Positions 12,440-23,960 are shown, counted from the stretch's first letter. The stretch: 64,000 bases of DNA from Costus lasius (GCA_027563935.2 CM050447.1:83995461-84059460); one strand, 5' to 3'. Numbers and translations are program-made. Notes: generated by a model from the sequence alone, not told the origin.

Positions 12440-14122
12440 TGAAAGTGGGGGGGGGGGGGGGGCGAAAACCCTGAACGCATGCACTTCTAAAATTTGCATG
12501 GGCGGAAATAGGGATTTCATGAAGATCGCATGTGGCATGAACATATGATTAACCTTATGTTTGCAAAGATCAAGTTGTGATCTTACCAAAGCCATTGTTT
12601 AGATGGCGACTTGGAAGCAAGAGGGCAAGCGGCTCTCCTCCAAAGTGGACGCACACAAGGTGATGATGGCTTTCTCCCTTGGCGTGAACCTTGTGCTAGC
12701 AAAGCTCTTCAAGGAGTCCTCGATGCGTGAAGGAGATGAGATGCTTTTCTTGGCTGACCGAATCTCCTTCTTGGCGTGAAGACAACCCAAGACGAGAGGA
12801 GAAGAGGCGAGAGCACAATGGCGTTCGAACGTGGGAGCATTTTTTTTTTCTCAAAGAAAAACGCCTTCCAAATATAGTATGTTCACAACTCCACTTGAAG
12901 CCACCACTTAAAGCCATCGATAACTCCTCTCCTCTTTGAACCATGCGTTCACATAAGTGAACCGGTTCAATTTAATTCGGTTCAATTGCATTTGGTTCAA
13001 AGACCAAATCAAACCAGCATTGGTTCAGATCTTGTCAAAACAAATGGCTCAAGATCTAACCATTCATCTCTTGATGCTCCTGATCTCATCGATCAAGCAT
13101 CAATTCTCTCGATCGAAGCTTACCGATCTCAAGCCCTAATCAATCAAACATGATCAGACCAGATCTCACTTACAATCAGAGTTTAAACTCCTTTAAACTG
13201 AACCAAAACAATTCAGTCCACACGATCTGACATAAGTAAGCCATATCATCAAATTGTGCGACCCTAAGGGTTTCCTTTAATGTCGGTAACGATAACGTAC
13301 GTTATCACGAACAGAGAGGGGTATCTAGCAACACATCACTGTCTCCCGATATAAAGGAAAGAGTCTTCCAAGACTACACCCAAACACAGCACAAGTGTGA
13401 ATTCAATTCACTAGGCATACATGTTTCCTTTGCCACTGGATGTTCTCGTTGGACAAGCGTGTCAAGCCTGTAACTCCAACATGATGAGAGTGGTTAGATC
13501 AGATGAACATAGTCATCTGGGTATGGCCATACACTTTCACAACCATCTCATACAGGGGGCCCCTTTAGAACATCACACTCTAAACAAGGAGAGGCAATCC
13601 TATATCTATCACTAATGCCCTAACATGACTCATGCCCATTATCCAAGATAATCTATAACCATTATATTTCAAATGATATTGAACTACCTCAAGACAAAGC
13701 CAATCCTCATTTAGAAACACAAGTGATCTCAAGTTAGAGGAAATATGCCACTTGTTTGCACATAAGGATTATTCACATTGTGACAAGCAATTGAATATCC
13801 TAAGTAGGGTCAGTCCAGTACATCCAATGTACCTATGAGTCTACATCTTATTCCATGCTCGAAGCATCCTATAAGATTAGAACACATATTAGTCTCAATC
13901 ATATCAAGGTTGTCTCATGTTCACCAAGATATCTCGACTAAGGACAATACTGCATGTCAGCCAAGCTGAACACCATTGAGACATTATTCAGAAGTATACA
14001 TATAGCAGCAGATAATGCAACAACCTGAATAACAACCATTGCCTTTATAAACATAGAGTTTATACATGATACTGATAACAACCCAAGGCCTCAAACATTA
14101 GCCTTAAGGGCATACCCCAACA
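12440..14122 (-). repeat. 5' LTR of Copia element B (1683 bp)
   Basis: The plus strand runs TGAAAGTGGGG...CATACCCCAACA. It contains a 16-base G run at 12447-12462, where C has six C on its sense strand (the runs are at the same place in the LTR). The outer end abuts AAGTGGACCAAAACTAGG, which is the terminus of D's LTR, so B was inserted 40 bases from the edge of D's 3' LTR. The bases 14123-14127 (AAGTG) should be the target duplication. Confidence 0.9.
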
Positions 14123-14162
14123 AAGTGGACCAAAACTAGGTCCTAGGGCATATACACCAACA
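14123..14162 (-). repeat. Edge of the 3' LTR of Copia element D (40 bp visible)
   Basis: AAGTGGACCAAAACTAGGTC... to ACACCAACA is the same as the outer end of D's 5' LTR (30692-30731). The remainder of this LTR was displaced to the left, beyond the window, by the insertion of B. Confidence 0.85.
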
Positions 14163-14177
14163 ATCTCCCACTTGCAC
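14163..14177 (-). other. Polypurine tract of Copia element D
   Basis: In sense this is GTGCAAGTGGGAGAT directly before the 3' LTR, the same tract as in element C (23946-23960). It is the expected plus-strand primer for reverse transcription. Confidence 0.8.
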
Positions 14178-14183
14178 TAAGAC

Positions 14184-16563
14184 CTAGAAGTTGAGGAATC
14201 TCAACCCCATATCTCTAGCGTGACCATCATGCTTCTACTGCGCCAAAGCCTTGGTCAATGGGTTTGCCAGATTGTTCTTTGTGTCAACTCTGCTAATCTT
14301 GACATCACCTCTATCAATGATCTCTCTGATCAGGTGAAATCTTCTGAGTATGTGTTTGGATCTTTGATGAGACCATGGTTCCTTTGCTTGTGCAATTGCT
14401 CCATTGTTGTTACAGTAGAGTTCAATGGGATCCAATGCACTAGGGACCACCTGAAGATCACATAAGAACTTCCTTATCCAAATGGCTTCCTTGGCTACCT
14501 CAGAAGCGGCCACATACTCAGCCTCGGTTGTAGAATCTGCTATGGTGGATTGCTTGATGCTCTTCCAGCATACAGCGCCTCCATTTATCTTGAACACATA
14601 GCCGGCCTGCGATCTAAAGTCGTCAGGGTCAGACAGGAACGATGCATCAGTATAGCCCTGCATACTGAGCTCTTCCTGTCCCCCATAGACCAAGAACAAA
14701 TCCTTAGTTCTTCTCAGATACTTTAGGATGTTCTTTACAGCCACCCAGTGTTGCAGACCTAGATTGGATTGGTATCAGCTGGTTATGCTTACAGCATATG
14801 CCACATCTGTTCTAGTACACAACATTGCATACATGATCGATCCTACTGTCGAAGCATAAGGAATTCGACTCATGTCATCCCTCTCAGCCTGTGTTGTAGG
14901 ACACTGGCTCTTTGAGAGAGTAAGGCCATGTCTTACTGGAAGGTATCCTTTCTTGGATTGCTCCAAGTTGAACCTTTCCAGGACCTTATCAATGTAGGTA
15001 CTCTGACTAAGGGCCAGGAGCCTCTTGGATCTATCCCGGTAGATCCTTACGCCTAGAATATAGGCGGCCTCCCCTAAGTCTTTCATCTCGAAACACTTCC
15101 CCAACCATGTCTTCACAGCTTGAAGACTAGGGATGTCGTTTCCAATGAGCAGTATGTCATCAACATACAAAACCAGAAAAATCACCAAGCTCCCACTGAA
15201 TTTTCTGTATACACAGACGTCATCTTCACTTTTGATAAAGCCATAATCTCTCATGACTTCATCAAATCGAAGATTCCAACTTCGAGATGCTTGCTTTATT
15301 AATCCATAAATGGATCTCTTTAGCCTGCAGACCTTATTAGCCTCTGCAGGATGGATGAAGCCATCAGGTTGTGACATATACACATCCTCAGTCAGCTTCC
15401 CGTTAAGGAACGCTGTCTTCACATCCATCTGTCATATCTCATAGTCATGATATGCAGCTATAGCAAGAAGAATCCGAATGGATTTTATCATGGCAATTGG
15501 CGAGAATGTTTCATCATAGTCCACCCCGTGGACTTGTTTAAATCCTTTAGCCACTAGTCTACCCTTATAGGTAACTATATTGCCATCCATGTCTGTCTTC
15601 CTCTTGAAGACCCATTTACACCCTATGGGTTTTACCCCATCAGGCAGCTCAACCAAATCCCAGACTTGGTTAGCCGACATGGAATCCATCTCGGATCGCA
15701 TGGCGTCAAGCCATCTCTCGGAGTCCGGTCCACTGACCGCCTCATCATAGGTTCTGGGTTCATCCTCAATGATGAAGATCCCATCGTGTTGGGTCGGCAG
15801 CGACCCGTACCTTTCAGGTGCACGACGAATTCTCCCAGACCTATGCGGGACCTGTGTCTGAGCCTCAGGTTGGCTAGCAACCAATGCAGGTGGCTCAGAT
15901 TCCATCTCTTTGTCTTGTGCTTGCACTTGGACCTCATCCAAGTCAAACTTCCTCCCACTAACTTCTTTCATGAGAAATTCTTTCTCTAGAAAGACAGCAC
16001 CCCGTGCAACAAAAACTTTGTTCTCGGTTGGGACATAGAAGTAGTATCCTTTAGTTTCCTTAGAATAACCCACAAACACACATTTATTAGATCTAGGTTC
16101 TAGCTTGCTAGAATCCTAACGTTTGACATAAGCCTCACATCCCCAGATCTTGATAAAAGTGAGATGAGACACTCTTAGATGGAACGTTGTTCAGTATTAG
16201 AGAAGCTGTCTCTAGTGCATGCCCCAGAATGATGGTGGTAGAGTTGAATGACTCATCATGGATCGAACCATATCCAATAAAGTTCGATTTCTCCTTTTAG
16301 ACACTCCATTCCATTGAGGTGTTTCAGGAGGAGTGAGTTGGGATATGATCCCACACTCTCTCAGATAGTCAAAGAACTCACCGCTCAGGTACTCTCCTCC
16401 TCGATCTGATCGAAGAGCTTTAATGGATCTTCCAAGCTGGTTCTCTACTTCATTCTTGAACTCCTTGAATTTCTCAAAGGAATCAGATTTATGTCTCATT
16501 AAGTAGACATAGCCATACCTACTGAAGTCATCAGTGAAGGTAATGAAGTAGTTGTACCCTCCT
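14184..16563 (-). pseudogene. Copia element D: 3' half of Pol (integrase core, reverse transcriptase, RNase H), decayed
   Basis: This is the downstream half of D, split from 25638-27146 by element C. In sense it starts in the integrase core (YFITFTDDFSRYGY, DRGGEYLSGEF), then the connector, then reverse transcriptase with YVDDILLIG near 15160-15190, then RNase H (GYTDASF, TEAEYVAASE). Damage is heavy. The frame breaks near 16210, a block upstream of CKWVFKRK is frameshifted or shortened, TGG has become TGA near 15430, another stop lies near 14775, and CAG has become TAG at 14235-14237 near the C-terminus. The RNase H catalytic region reads YCNNNG where C has FCDNTG, so an acidic residue is lost. 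The number of lesions fits D being the oldest of the four Copia elements, as the nesting requires. Confidence 0.9.
16559..16563. repeat. Target site duplication of element C, left copy (CTCCT)
   Basis: CTCCT precedes the first base of the left LTR and recurs at 25638-25642 after the right LTR. Removing C and one copy joins D's integrase reading frame exactly at ARGGYNYF. Confidence 0.95.
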
Positions 16564-18240
16564 TGTTGGGGTATGCCCTTAAGGCTAATGTTTGAGGCCT
16601 TGGGATTGTAACAGTATCATGTATAAACTCTTATGTTTATAAAGGCATGGTTGTTATTCAGTTTGTTACATTGTCTGCTGCAATAAGTGTACTTCTGAAT
16701 AATGTCTCAAAGCTGTTCAGCTAGGCTGACATGCAGTAAAGTCCTTAGTCGAGATATCTTAGTGAACATGAGACAGCCTTGATGTGGTTAAGACTAATAT
16801 GTGTTCTAATCTTATAGGATGCTTCGAGCATGGAATAAGATGTAGACTCATGGGTACATTGGATGTACTGGACAGACCCTACTAGGATATTCAATTGCTT
16901 GTCACAATGTGAATAATCCTTGATTGCGACAAGTGGCACATTTCCTCTGACTTGAGATCACTTGTGTTTTCTAAATGATGATTGTCATTGTTTTGAGGTA
17001 GTTCAATATCATTTGAAACATAATGGTTATAGACTATCTTGGATGGTGAGCTTGAGTCAGGTTAGGGCACTAGTGATAGACATAGGATTGCCGTCTCCTT
17101 GTTTAAGGAGTGTGATGTTCTAAAGGGGCCCCCTGGATGAGATGATTGAGAAAAGAGTATGGCCATACCCAGGTGACTATGTTCATCTGATCTAATCATG
17201 CTCATCATATTGGAGCTACAAGCTTGACACGCTTGTCCAATAAGAACATCCAGTGGCAAAGGATATTTGCATGCCTGGTGAATTGGATTCACACTTGTGC
17301 TGTGGTTTGGGTGTAGTCTTGGAAGACTCTTTCCTTTATATCGGGAGATGGTGATGTGTTGCTAGATACCCCTCACTGATCGTGATAACGTGAGTTATCG
17401 TTACCGACATTTAAAGAAAACCCTCAGGGTCGCACAATTTGATGATATGGCTTACTTAAGTCAGATCGTGTGGACTGAATTGTTCAGGTTCAGTTTAAAG
17501 GGATTTAATCTCTGATTGTAAGTGAGATCTGGTCTGATCATGTTTGATTGATTAGGGCTTGAGATCGGTAAGCTTCGATCGAGAGATTGGATGCTAGATC
17601 GGTGAGATCAGGAGCATCAAGAGATCGACGGTCAGATCAAGAGCCTTAGGGTTTATTGTGGTCTGGACTGATTGCTTGGTTTATTTGGTTATTAAACCAA
17701 ATCGATTTGAACCAGCTCATTGGTTGAGCGCATGGTTCAATCTAAGAGGAGTTTGCGCATGGGGTGAACCCATGGTCGCATGAACGCTTGGGGTTTACTA
17801 AATTTAGAAGCCATGACTTCTAAACGTGGGAACGCCTCACATTCACGCCTAAGACTCTCCTCATCTCTCGTCGCCAACTTGAGTATTTGGTTTGCACTCT
17901 CGTGTGGTGAAGAGGTTGACGAAAAAGGAGAAGGAAGTAATCGCCAAGCAAAGGATTCTCTCCCCTTCCATTCGACAACGACTTCTTGGAACCTTGCTAG
18001 CACAAGGAGCACCAAGAGAAGAGTAGGCGACATCAATTGTGTGCGTCACCTTAGGAGAAGGAGCATTTGCGCCTTTCCTTCCAAGACACCATCTAAGCGA
18101 TGGCAATGGTAAGAATCCATTCTCATTGAAAGTTGAAGATATTACATGCTATGCGATCCTGTTAGAAACCCTAGATTCCGCTAGAGGTTTTGTTGCGCCT
18201 CCTATTAGGGTTTCGCCCCCCTTGTTCTAGGGGACTTTCA
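16564..18240 (+). repeat. 5' LTR of Copia element C
   Basis: It runs TGTTGGGGTATGCCC...GGGGACTTTCA with TG/CA ends and is followed at once by the primer site. It differs from the 3' LTR at about 17347, 17415, 17851, 17897-17898, 18083 and 18119. It should carry the promoter and polyadenylation signals; TTTATATCGGG near 17336 is a weak TATA candidate only. Confidence 0.95.
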
Positions 18241-18241
18241 A

Positions 18242-18255
18242 TTGGTATCAGAGCC
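18242..18255 (+). other. Primer binding site of Copia element C
   Basis: TTGGTATCAGAGCC matches the 3' end complement of plant initiator tRNA-Met and lies one base after the 5' LTR. Confidence 0.92.
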
Positions 18256-20056
18256 TGTTATTGCATGCTAATATGTTTTCTTTCTTTGTGATCCTATGCA
18301 ATGATCTATATGTTACATGCGCTAGTTGTGATAGGCGATTTTTACATGCTTGTTAGAGATGTTTTTGTTTCTCCTAGGCGCATGTTTTCTTGTTGGCGCA
18401 TATTATGTTTTCTCAAAAACTTATGATACTTGCGCGACTCATTATAGATCTAAGGCCCTGCATTAAACCCTTAGACGGGTTATTAGGGTTGAAGTCATCC
18501 CCTAGGTTAGATCCAGACAGTCTGATCAGACCATCTGACAGCCTTGATGGGTTGACCAGATAGCACCTGTGCGATAGCACCTGGTGGCTATAGGTCGACT
18601 GCAGACAGGCGTGTAGCGATGTCTGATTGAGACGACTAGTGAACACACATGAGTTAGGCCCAGGGTCACACCCGCTTGCCAGATCTCATGAGGGTTGTTC
18701 GGCCCTGGCGCATGCATGGTTGACCTTTTGGTCGACTCAAGTCAGTTAGGACTTGGTGCATGCAAGGGCAGTGGATCTGACTAGGTTGGATGAGTGGATC
18801 CCTAGTAATGGACCGTTGTAAGGTTGTAGGGCAAATAAGGAAATTAAAATTGATGCCTATGGGGTTTGCAAAATTTAATTTTCATGATTGGATCACATGT
18901 TGATTGATGCCTATGTTTGTTTATTTATTCTTATGTGGGCTGCCCATGTTAAATGTGTGCTGTGCTGGGGCCTGCGTGCCTGGAAATAAAAGTTGTAAAT
19001 TAATTATTGTGATCTGCGTATCACATTGTATTTAATTTATAAAGTGTAATTGACCTGCGTGTCAATCTTGTCTAGATAGATTAATTTGTAAGTTAATCAG
19101 ACAAGAGCACAGAGCACACTTGGTAGAGGTGCATGCAGCAGTGGCTTGACCAGGTGGGAGGTCTAGGGTTCGACTCTGGGACCAGGCGCATTTTCCCTGG
19201 TAGGCGAACCTGAGCTGCAGATGGCGCTTGGGCCCTAGGTTGGGCCAGATGAGCAGCAAAAGACCCATGAAGAAAAGCAAGTGAAGACTTAAGTTAATTA
19301 AGGTCTTACTTAGGCTATGGGCTTTTACCACATAAGATCCATGCTTTCTTTTATTGTTTAAATAAGTAGAACAGCATGATTTATTTATCTTCTGCTATCA
19401 CCATAGGAATTGCATGATAGTGAAGAAGATAAAAGACCGTTAAAATCCAACGCTAAAATATCAAGCTCGTATGCCTTCTGACGCGAAACCTCACTGTTCT
19501 GACTATCGTTGGAGCCGTGTTGTACCCACTCAGTGGGCACGTCCATCTATCTTCAGACGGTGCGGGATTACACCTGCGTGTTACAGAGAAGGGATTTATC
19601 GCTTCTCGTTGCTCAGCATAGCACGTGGTGGTCCAGGGAGTAGGTCGGGTAAGCTTGACCATGTAGACTACATATGTGGCGCATATGGTAGCGCATGGAG
19701 GCAGCCATCTGTGGGGTCAGAGATTGTGTTGTACCAACTCAGTTGGCACAGTCTGCTGGATTGCCCAGATGAAGGGGAATCGCACGGGTTGGCGATTGGC
19801 TAGGACAGCCTACCAGAAATTAGTGCTTGTACTCTCTGTGCATCTTATCTCGCCTGAGCGGGACGCGGAGACCAAGTATGAAATCTGGATCCCATCTCAC
19901 TAAAAGAGTTCTACTCTTTCGGGCTGTTTTGCTGGATTTTTCAGCCAGATAAAATAGTGAGAAAAAGAATCATTCTTAAGTCCTGAATTGATTCTTTACA
20001 TTGATACTGACCTTGCTGTTCTTGCATTGTTGTAGATTCCTGCAGCAACGAACACC
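18256..20056 (+). other. Leader of Copia element C with three short hairpins
   Basis: This is 1.8 kb of non-coding RNA leader. The 3' half has three compact inverted repeats: 19525-19537 (stem CCCAC/GTGGG), 19734-19746 (CCAAC/GTTGG) and 19849-19862 (CTCGC/GCGGG with a G-U pair). The first two are preceded by GTTGTA. Corresponding hairpins exist in A and B and, with different stems and loops, in D. Placement between primer site and Gag is where retroelement dimerisation and packaging signals usually sit; that role is inferred. Confidence 0.78.
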
Positions 20057-21973
20057 ATGAGCTTCAATGTGCGATCCCTACTGGAAAGAGAGAAGTTTGC
20101 TGGGCCAAACTTCTCAGACTGGTTCGGACACCTTAAGATTGTTCTTAAGGCAGAGAGAAAACTGTATGTCCTCGAGACGGCGATACCGCCTCAGCCCGCT
20201 CCGAACGCCGCAAGGGCGGTTCGGGAAGCTTATGAAAAGCACGTCAATGATAGCATTGATGTCGCTTGCCTGATGCTAGCGTCTATGACGCCACCGCTGC
20301 AGCGTCAGCATGAGGATATGTCTGCAATAGACATGATAGCAAACCTCAAGATGCTATATGCTGCACAGGCGAGGACAGAACGCTATAATCTGACAAAGCT
20401 GTTCTTTCAGAGCAAACTGGCTGAAGGGAGCCCAGTGGGAGCTCACGTGCTCAAGATGATTGGGCACAAGGAGGCTCTAGAGAAACTGGGGCATACCATC
20501 AACCAGGAGCTTGCTGTAGACATTATTCTGCAGTCTCTCCCGCCCTCTTTCGATGCGTTCATCATTAACTTCAATATGAACAAAATCGATTGTACTCCGG
20601 CAGAGCTGCTGAATATGCTCTTGACTACTGAGGAAACTCTGAAGGGAAAGCCTTCAACCTCTATCTTAATGGTTCCTTCTAGGAACAAGAAGAAGGGGAA
20701 GAAGGGCAAGGCCCCTGTCAAGAGTTACAGCAAGGCTCTGAAGCAAAAAGTTAAGCGGTCAAAGGAATACAGATGTTTCCACTGTGGCCAGCTGGGTCAC
20801 TGGAAAAAGGACTGTAAAGCGCTCCAAGGAGACAAGAGGGGAAGCTTTGCTTCTGGCTCAAGTATTTACGTGACGGAAGTCATGGTTTCATCTTCTTCTA
20901 TTTCATGGGTGTTGGACACTGCATGTGGAGTTCACATTTGTTCAAATGTACAGGAACTCAAGAGAAGAAGACAGGTGGGACAGCATGAGGTGGACCTACG
21001 AGTTGGAAACGGGGCACGGGTTGCTGCTGTTGCTGTAGGAGACTATTTCATCTCTTTGCCATCTGGGCTTGTATTAGAACTAAACAGTTGTTACTTTGTT
21101 CCCAGCATTACTAAGAATATTATCTCCATTCCTGCTCTTGTCAGGAAGGGATTTTCCTTTGAATGCAATATTTCAAAGTGTGTTTTATCTTTTGATAATA
21201 TTGTTTATGCTACTGGTTCAATTAACAATGGGTTATTCATGTTGGACATGGAATGTTCTATACAAAATATTGATATTAAGAAAGCCAAGTATGCTGATGA
21301 CAGCACCTTGCTATGGCATAGTCGTTTAGGCCATATTAACAAGAAACGCATTAAGCGGTTGCATGATCATGGACTGCTGGGATCATTCTCCTATGAGGAG
21401 ATTGATACATGCAAGGCTTGTTTAATGGGTAAAATGACGAAGTCACCTTTTCCTAACAAAGGTCAAAGGGCTTCAGGTTTACTTGACCTTATACACAGTG
21501 ATGTGTGTGGGCCATTTAGTAAACATGCCAGAGGTGGCTATCAGTACTTCATTACCTTTACTGATGATTTCAGTAGATATGGGTATGTCTATTTAATGAG
21601 ACATAAAAGTGAATCTTTTGACAAGTTCAAAGAGTTCAAGAATGAAGTACAGAATCAGCTAGGCCAAAATATCAAGGCACTTCGTTTTGATCGAGGTGGA
21701 GAATACTTGAGTCATGCGTTTACTGACTATCTGAAGGAGTGTGGGATTATCTCACAGCTCACTCCGCCAGGAACACCGCAATGGAATGGTGTGTCCGAGA
21801 GGAGAAATAGAACCCTACTTGATATAGTTCGTTCTATGATGAGTCAGGCTACTCTTCCATATTCCTTTTGGGGATTTGCACTGGAGACAGCTGCAAAGGT
21901 ACTAAACCGAGTGCCATCCAAGGCAGTTCTAAGACGCCATATGAGTTATGGTATGGGAAACAGCCGAGCTTGA
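20057..21973 (+). CDS. Copia element C: Gag, protease and integrase part of the polyprotein
   Basis: The ATG at 20057 is the true family start (MSFNVRSLLEREKF). Residues 1 to about 215 are Gag. Residues 240-253 form the zinc knuckle CFHCGQLGHWKKDC. The protease motif WVLDTACG is at 284-291. The integrase N-terminal zinc region starts at WHSRLGH (420) and includes CKACLMGK. The integrase catalytic triad is visible as D482 (HSDVCGP), D545 (DRGGEYL) and E581 (SERRNRT), with the D-35-E spacing expected of integrases. After PSKAV the frame runs off into unrelated residues because one T is missing near 21926-21930. The polyprotein is made in the cytoplasm and cleaved in the particle. Confidence 0.95.
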   Translation: MSFNVRSLLEREKFAGPNFSDWFGHLKIVLKAERKLYVLETAIPPQPAPNAARAVREAYEKHVNDSIDVACLMLASMTPPLQRQHEDMSAIDMIANLKMLYAAQARTERYNLTKLFFQSKLAEGSPVGAHVLKMIGHKEALEKLGHTINQELAVDIILQSLPPSFDAFIINFNMNKIDCTPAELLNMLLTTEETLKGKPSTSILMVPSRNKKKGKKGKAPVKSYSKALKQKVKRSKEYRCFHCGQLGHWKKDCKALQGDKRGSFASGSSIYVTEVMVSSSSISWVLDTACGVHICSNVQELKRRRQVGQHEVDLRVGNGARVAAVAVGDYFISLPSGLVLELNSCYFVPSITKNIISIPALVRKGFSFECNISKCVLSFDNIVYATGSINNGLFMLDMECSIQNIDIKKAKYADDSTLLWHSRLGHINKKRIKRLHDHGLLGSFSYEEIDTCKACLMGKMTKSPFPNKGQRASGLLDLIHSDVCGPFSKHARGGYQYFITFTDDFSRYGYVYLMRHKSESFDKFKEFKNEVQNQLGQNIKALRFDRGGEYLSHAFTDYLKECGIISQLTPPGTPQWNGVSERRNRTLLDIVRSMMSQATLPYSFWGFALETAAKVLNRVPSKAVLRRHMSYGMGNSRA

Positions 21974-23940
21974 CATTTATTAGGATCTGGGGCTGCGAGG
22001 CTTATGTCAAAAAGCTCGCCTCTGGGAAACTAGAGAGCAGATCTGACAAATGTATCTTTGTCGGTTACCCTAAGGAAACTAAGGGTTATTATTTCTTCGA
22101 TCCCAAAGAGAACAAGGTATTTGTTGCTCGGACGGCCATATTTCTTGAGAAGGAGTTTCTTCTGCAAGAGGCCAGTGGGAGAGAAATAAAGCTGGATGAG
22201 AATCCAAAGGAAGGACAAAGTAGTCAAGCACAGTTGGATGAGCCTGAGCCGGTGGATCAGGTTATTGAACAACCTGAGGCTCAGATATCACGGGAACCGC
22301 GAAGATCGGGAAGGATCCGTCGACAGCCTGAGTGCTATGACGGAGTCTACATCATTGATAATGATGAACCCCTCACTTATGCGGATGCGGTCAGTGGACC
22401 GGAGTCAGCGAGATGGCTTGAGGCTATGCGCGCCGAGATGGACTCCATGTCAGATAACCAAGTCTGGGATTTGGTTAATCCGCCTCCGGGAGTTATCCCT
22501 ATAGGCTGTAAATGGATCTTCAAGAAGAAGATTGACATGGATGGTAACGTGGTTACCTATAAAGGTAGGCTAGTTGCGAAAGGTTTCAAACAAATCTACG
22601 GGATAGATTATGATGAAACTTTCTCACCTGTAGCTATGTTTAAGTCTATTCGGATTCTTTTCGCGATAGCAGCATATTACGATTATGAGATTTGGCAAAT
22701 GGATGTGAAAACAGCTTTCCTTAATGGAAATCTGGATGAGGATGTGTATATGACACAACCTGATGGTTTCACTAATCCATCAGATCGTCATAAGATATGC
22801 AAGTTAGAGAAGTCCATTTATGGACTTAAACAAGCATCTAGAAGCTGGAATATTCATTTTGATGAATCAATCAGTGAGTTTGGTTTCATCAAGAACGAGG
22901 ATGACCCGTGTGTATATAAAAGGTTTAGTGGGAGCGTGATTACTTTCTTAGTCCTCTACGTCGATGATATCTTGATCATTGGAAACGACATTCCTGAAAT
23001 GCATGCGGTTAAGGCATGGTTAAGAAAGTGTTTCCAGATGAAAGATCTACGAGAAGCAGCCTATGTATTAGGTGTGAAGATCTACAGGGATAGATCTAAG
23101 AGGCTTCTCGGGCTGTGCCAGAGTACTTACATCGATAAAGTCCTGGAGAGATTTCATTTAGAGAATTCTAAAAGGGGATATCTTCCAGTCAAACATGGTC
23201 TGAATCTTTCGAAGAGTCAGTGTCCACAAACACAGACTGAGAAAGATGAAATGGACAATACGCCTTATGCTTCGGCTATTGGGTCCATTATGTATGCGAT
23301 GTTGTGTACTCGCCCAGACGTCGCTTACGGGTTAAGCGTGACCAGTCGGTTCCAAAGTAATCCAGGTCAGGCACACTGGATTGCAGTCAAGAACATTTTA
23401 AAATATCTGCGGAGGACCAAAGATATGTTCTTGATATATGGTGGTCAGGAAGAACTCAGTATTGAAGGATATACTGACGCTTCGTTCCAGTATGACCAGG
23501 ATGATTTCCGATCGCAATCAGGCTATGTTTTTAGCTTGAATGGAGGAGCGGTGGTGTGGAAGAGTTTCAAACAGTCAACTGTTGCTGATTCCACAACAGA
23601 AGCCGAATATGTTGCAGCCTCGGAAGCATCCAAGGAGGCAGTGTGGATTCGTAAGTTCGTGAGAGAACTTGGTGTTGTTCCTTCGAGTGCAGATCCTTTG
23701 GTTATCTTCTGTGATAACACTGGAGCAATCGCACAAGCAAAGGAACCACGGTCGCACCAGAAGTCCAAGCACATACAGAGACGGTTTCATTTGATCAGGG
23801 AGATCATAGATCGTGGCGAGATCAAAGTCTGCAAGGTTCATACGGATGACAATCTGGCAGACCCGCTTACCAAGCCTCTGGCGCAGCAGAAGCATGAGAA
23901 GCACTGTAATAATATGGGTTTGAGATTTCTCAACCATTAG
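21868..23940 (+). CDS. Copia element C: integrase C-terminus, reverse transcriptase and RNase H
   Basis: The genuine content begins at about 21928, where it takes over from the upstream frame; residues before that are out-of-frame reading. It contains KTPYELWYGKQPS and GCEAYVKKL (integrase end), a variable acidic linker, the RT start (WLEAMRAEMDSM...CKWIFKKK), MDVKTAFLNG, the catalytic YVDDILIIG at 22957-22983, and RNase H with GYTDAS (aspartate at 23475), TEAEYVAASE (glutamate at 23599) and FCDNTGAIAQ (aspartate at 23712). It ends RFLNH, then TAG, just before the polypurine tract. All catalytic residues I can check are present, so the upstream frameshift is the only obvious defect. Confidence 0.94.
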   Translation: MGICTGDSCKGTKPSAIQGSSKTPYELWYGKQPSLTFIRIWGCEAYVKKLASGKLESRSDKCIFVGYPKETKGYYFFDPKENKVFVARTAIFLEKEFLLQEASGREIKLDENPKEGQSSQAQLDEPEPVDQVIEQPEAQISREPRRSGRIRRQPECYDGVYIIDNDEPLTYADAVSGPESARWLEAMRAEMDSMSDNQVWDLVNPPPGVIPIGCKWIFKKKIDMDGNVVTYKGRLVAKGFKQIYGIDYDETFSPVAMFKSIRILFAIAAYYDYEIWQMDVKTAFLNGNLDEDVYMTQPDGFTNPSDRHKICKLEKSIYGLKQASRSWNIHFDESISEFGFIKNEDDPCVYKRFSGSVITFLVLYVDDILIIGNDIPEMHAVKAWLRKCFQMKDLREAAYVLGVKIYRDRSKRLLGLCQSTYIDKVLERFHLENSKRGYLPVKHGLNLSKSQCPQTQTEKDEMDNTPYASAIGSIMYAMLCTRPDVAYGLSVTSRFQSNPGQAHWIAVKNILKYLRRTKDMFLIYGGQEELSIEGYTDASFQYDQDDFRSQSGYVFSLNGGAVVWKSFKQSTVADSTTEAEYVAASEASKEAVWIRKFVRELGVVPSSADPLVIFCDNTGAIAQAKEPRSHQKSKHIQRRFHLIREIIDRGEIKVCKVHTDDNLADPLTKPLAQQKHEKHCNNMGLRFLNH

Positions 23941-23945
23941 ATTAA

Positions 23946-23960
23946 GTGCAAGTGGGAGAT
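23946..23960 (+). other. Polypurine tract of Copia element C
   Basis: GTGCAAGTGGGAGAT lies directly before the 3' LTR and is identical to that of D. Confidence 0.85.

Noticed and set aside
7859..14122. A tandem Copia element with a shared middle LTR
   Set aside because: The middle LTR (7859-9505) joins B in the middle of its protease, not at a polypurine tract, so insertion of A into B explains it.
17780..18112. 110-residue frame in the LTR of C, repeated at 25177-25509
   Set aside because: Present twice only because the LTR is duplicated. The homologous regions in A, B and the solo LTR do not keep the frame.
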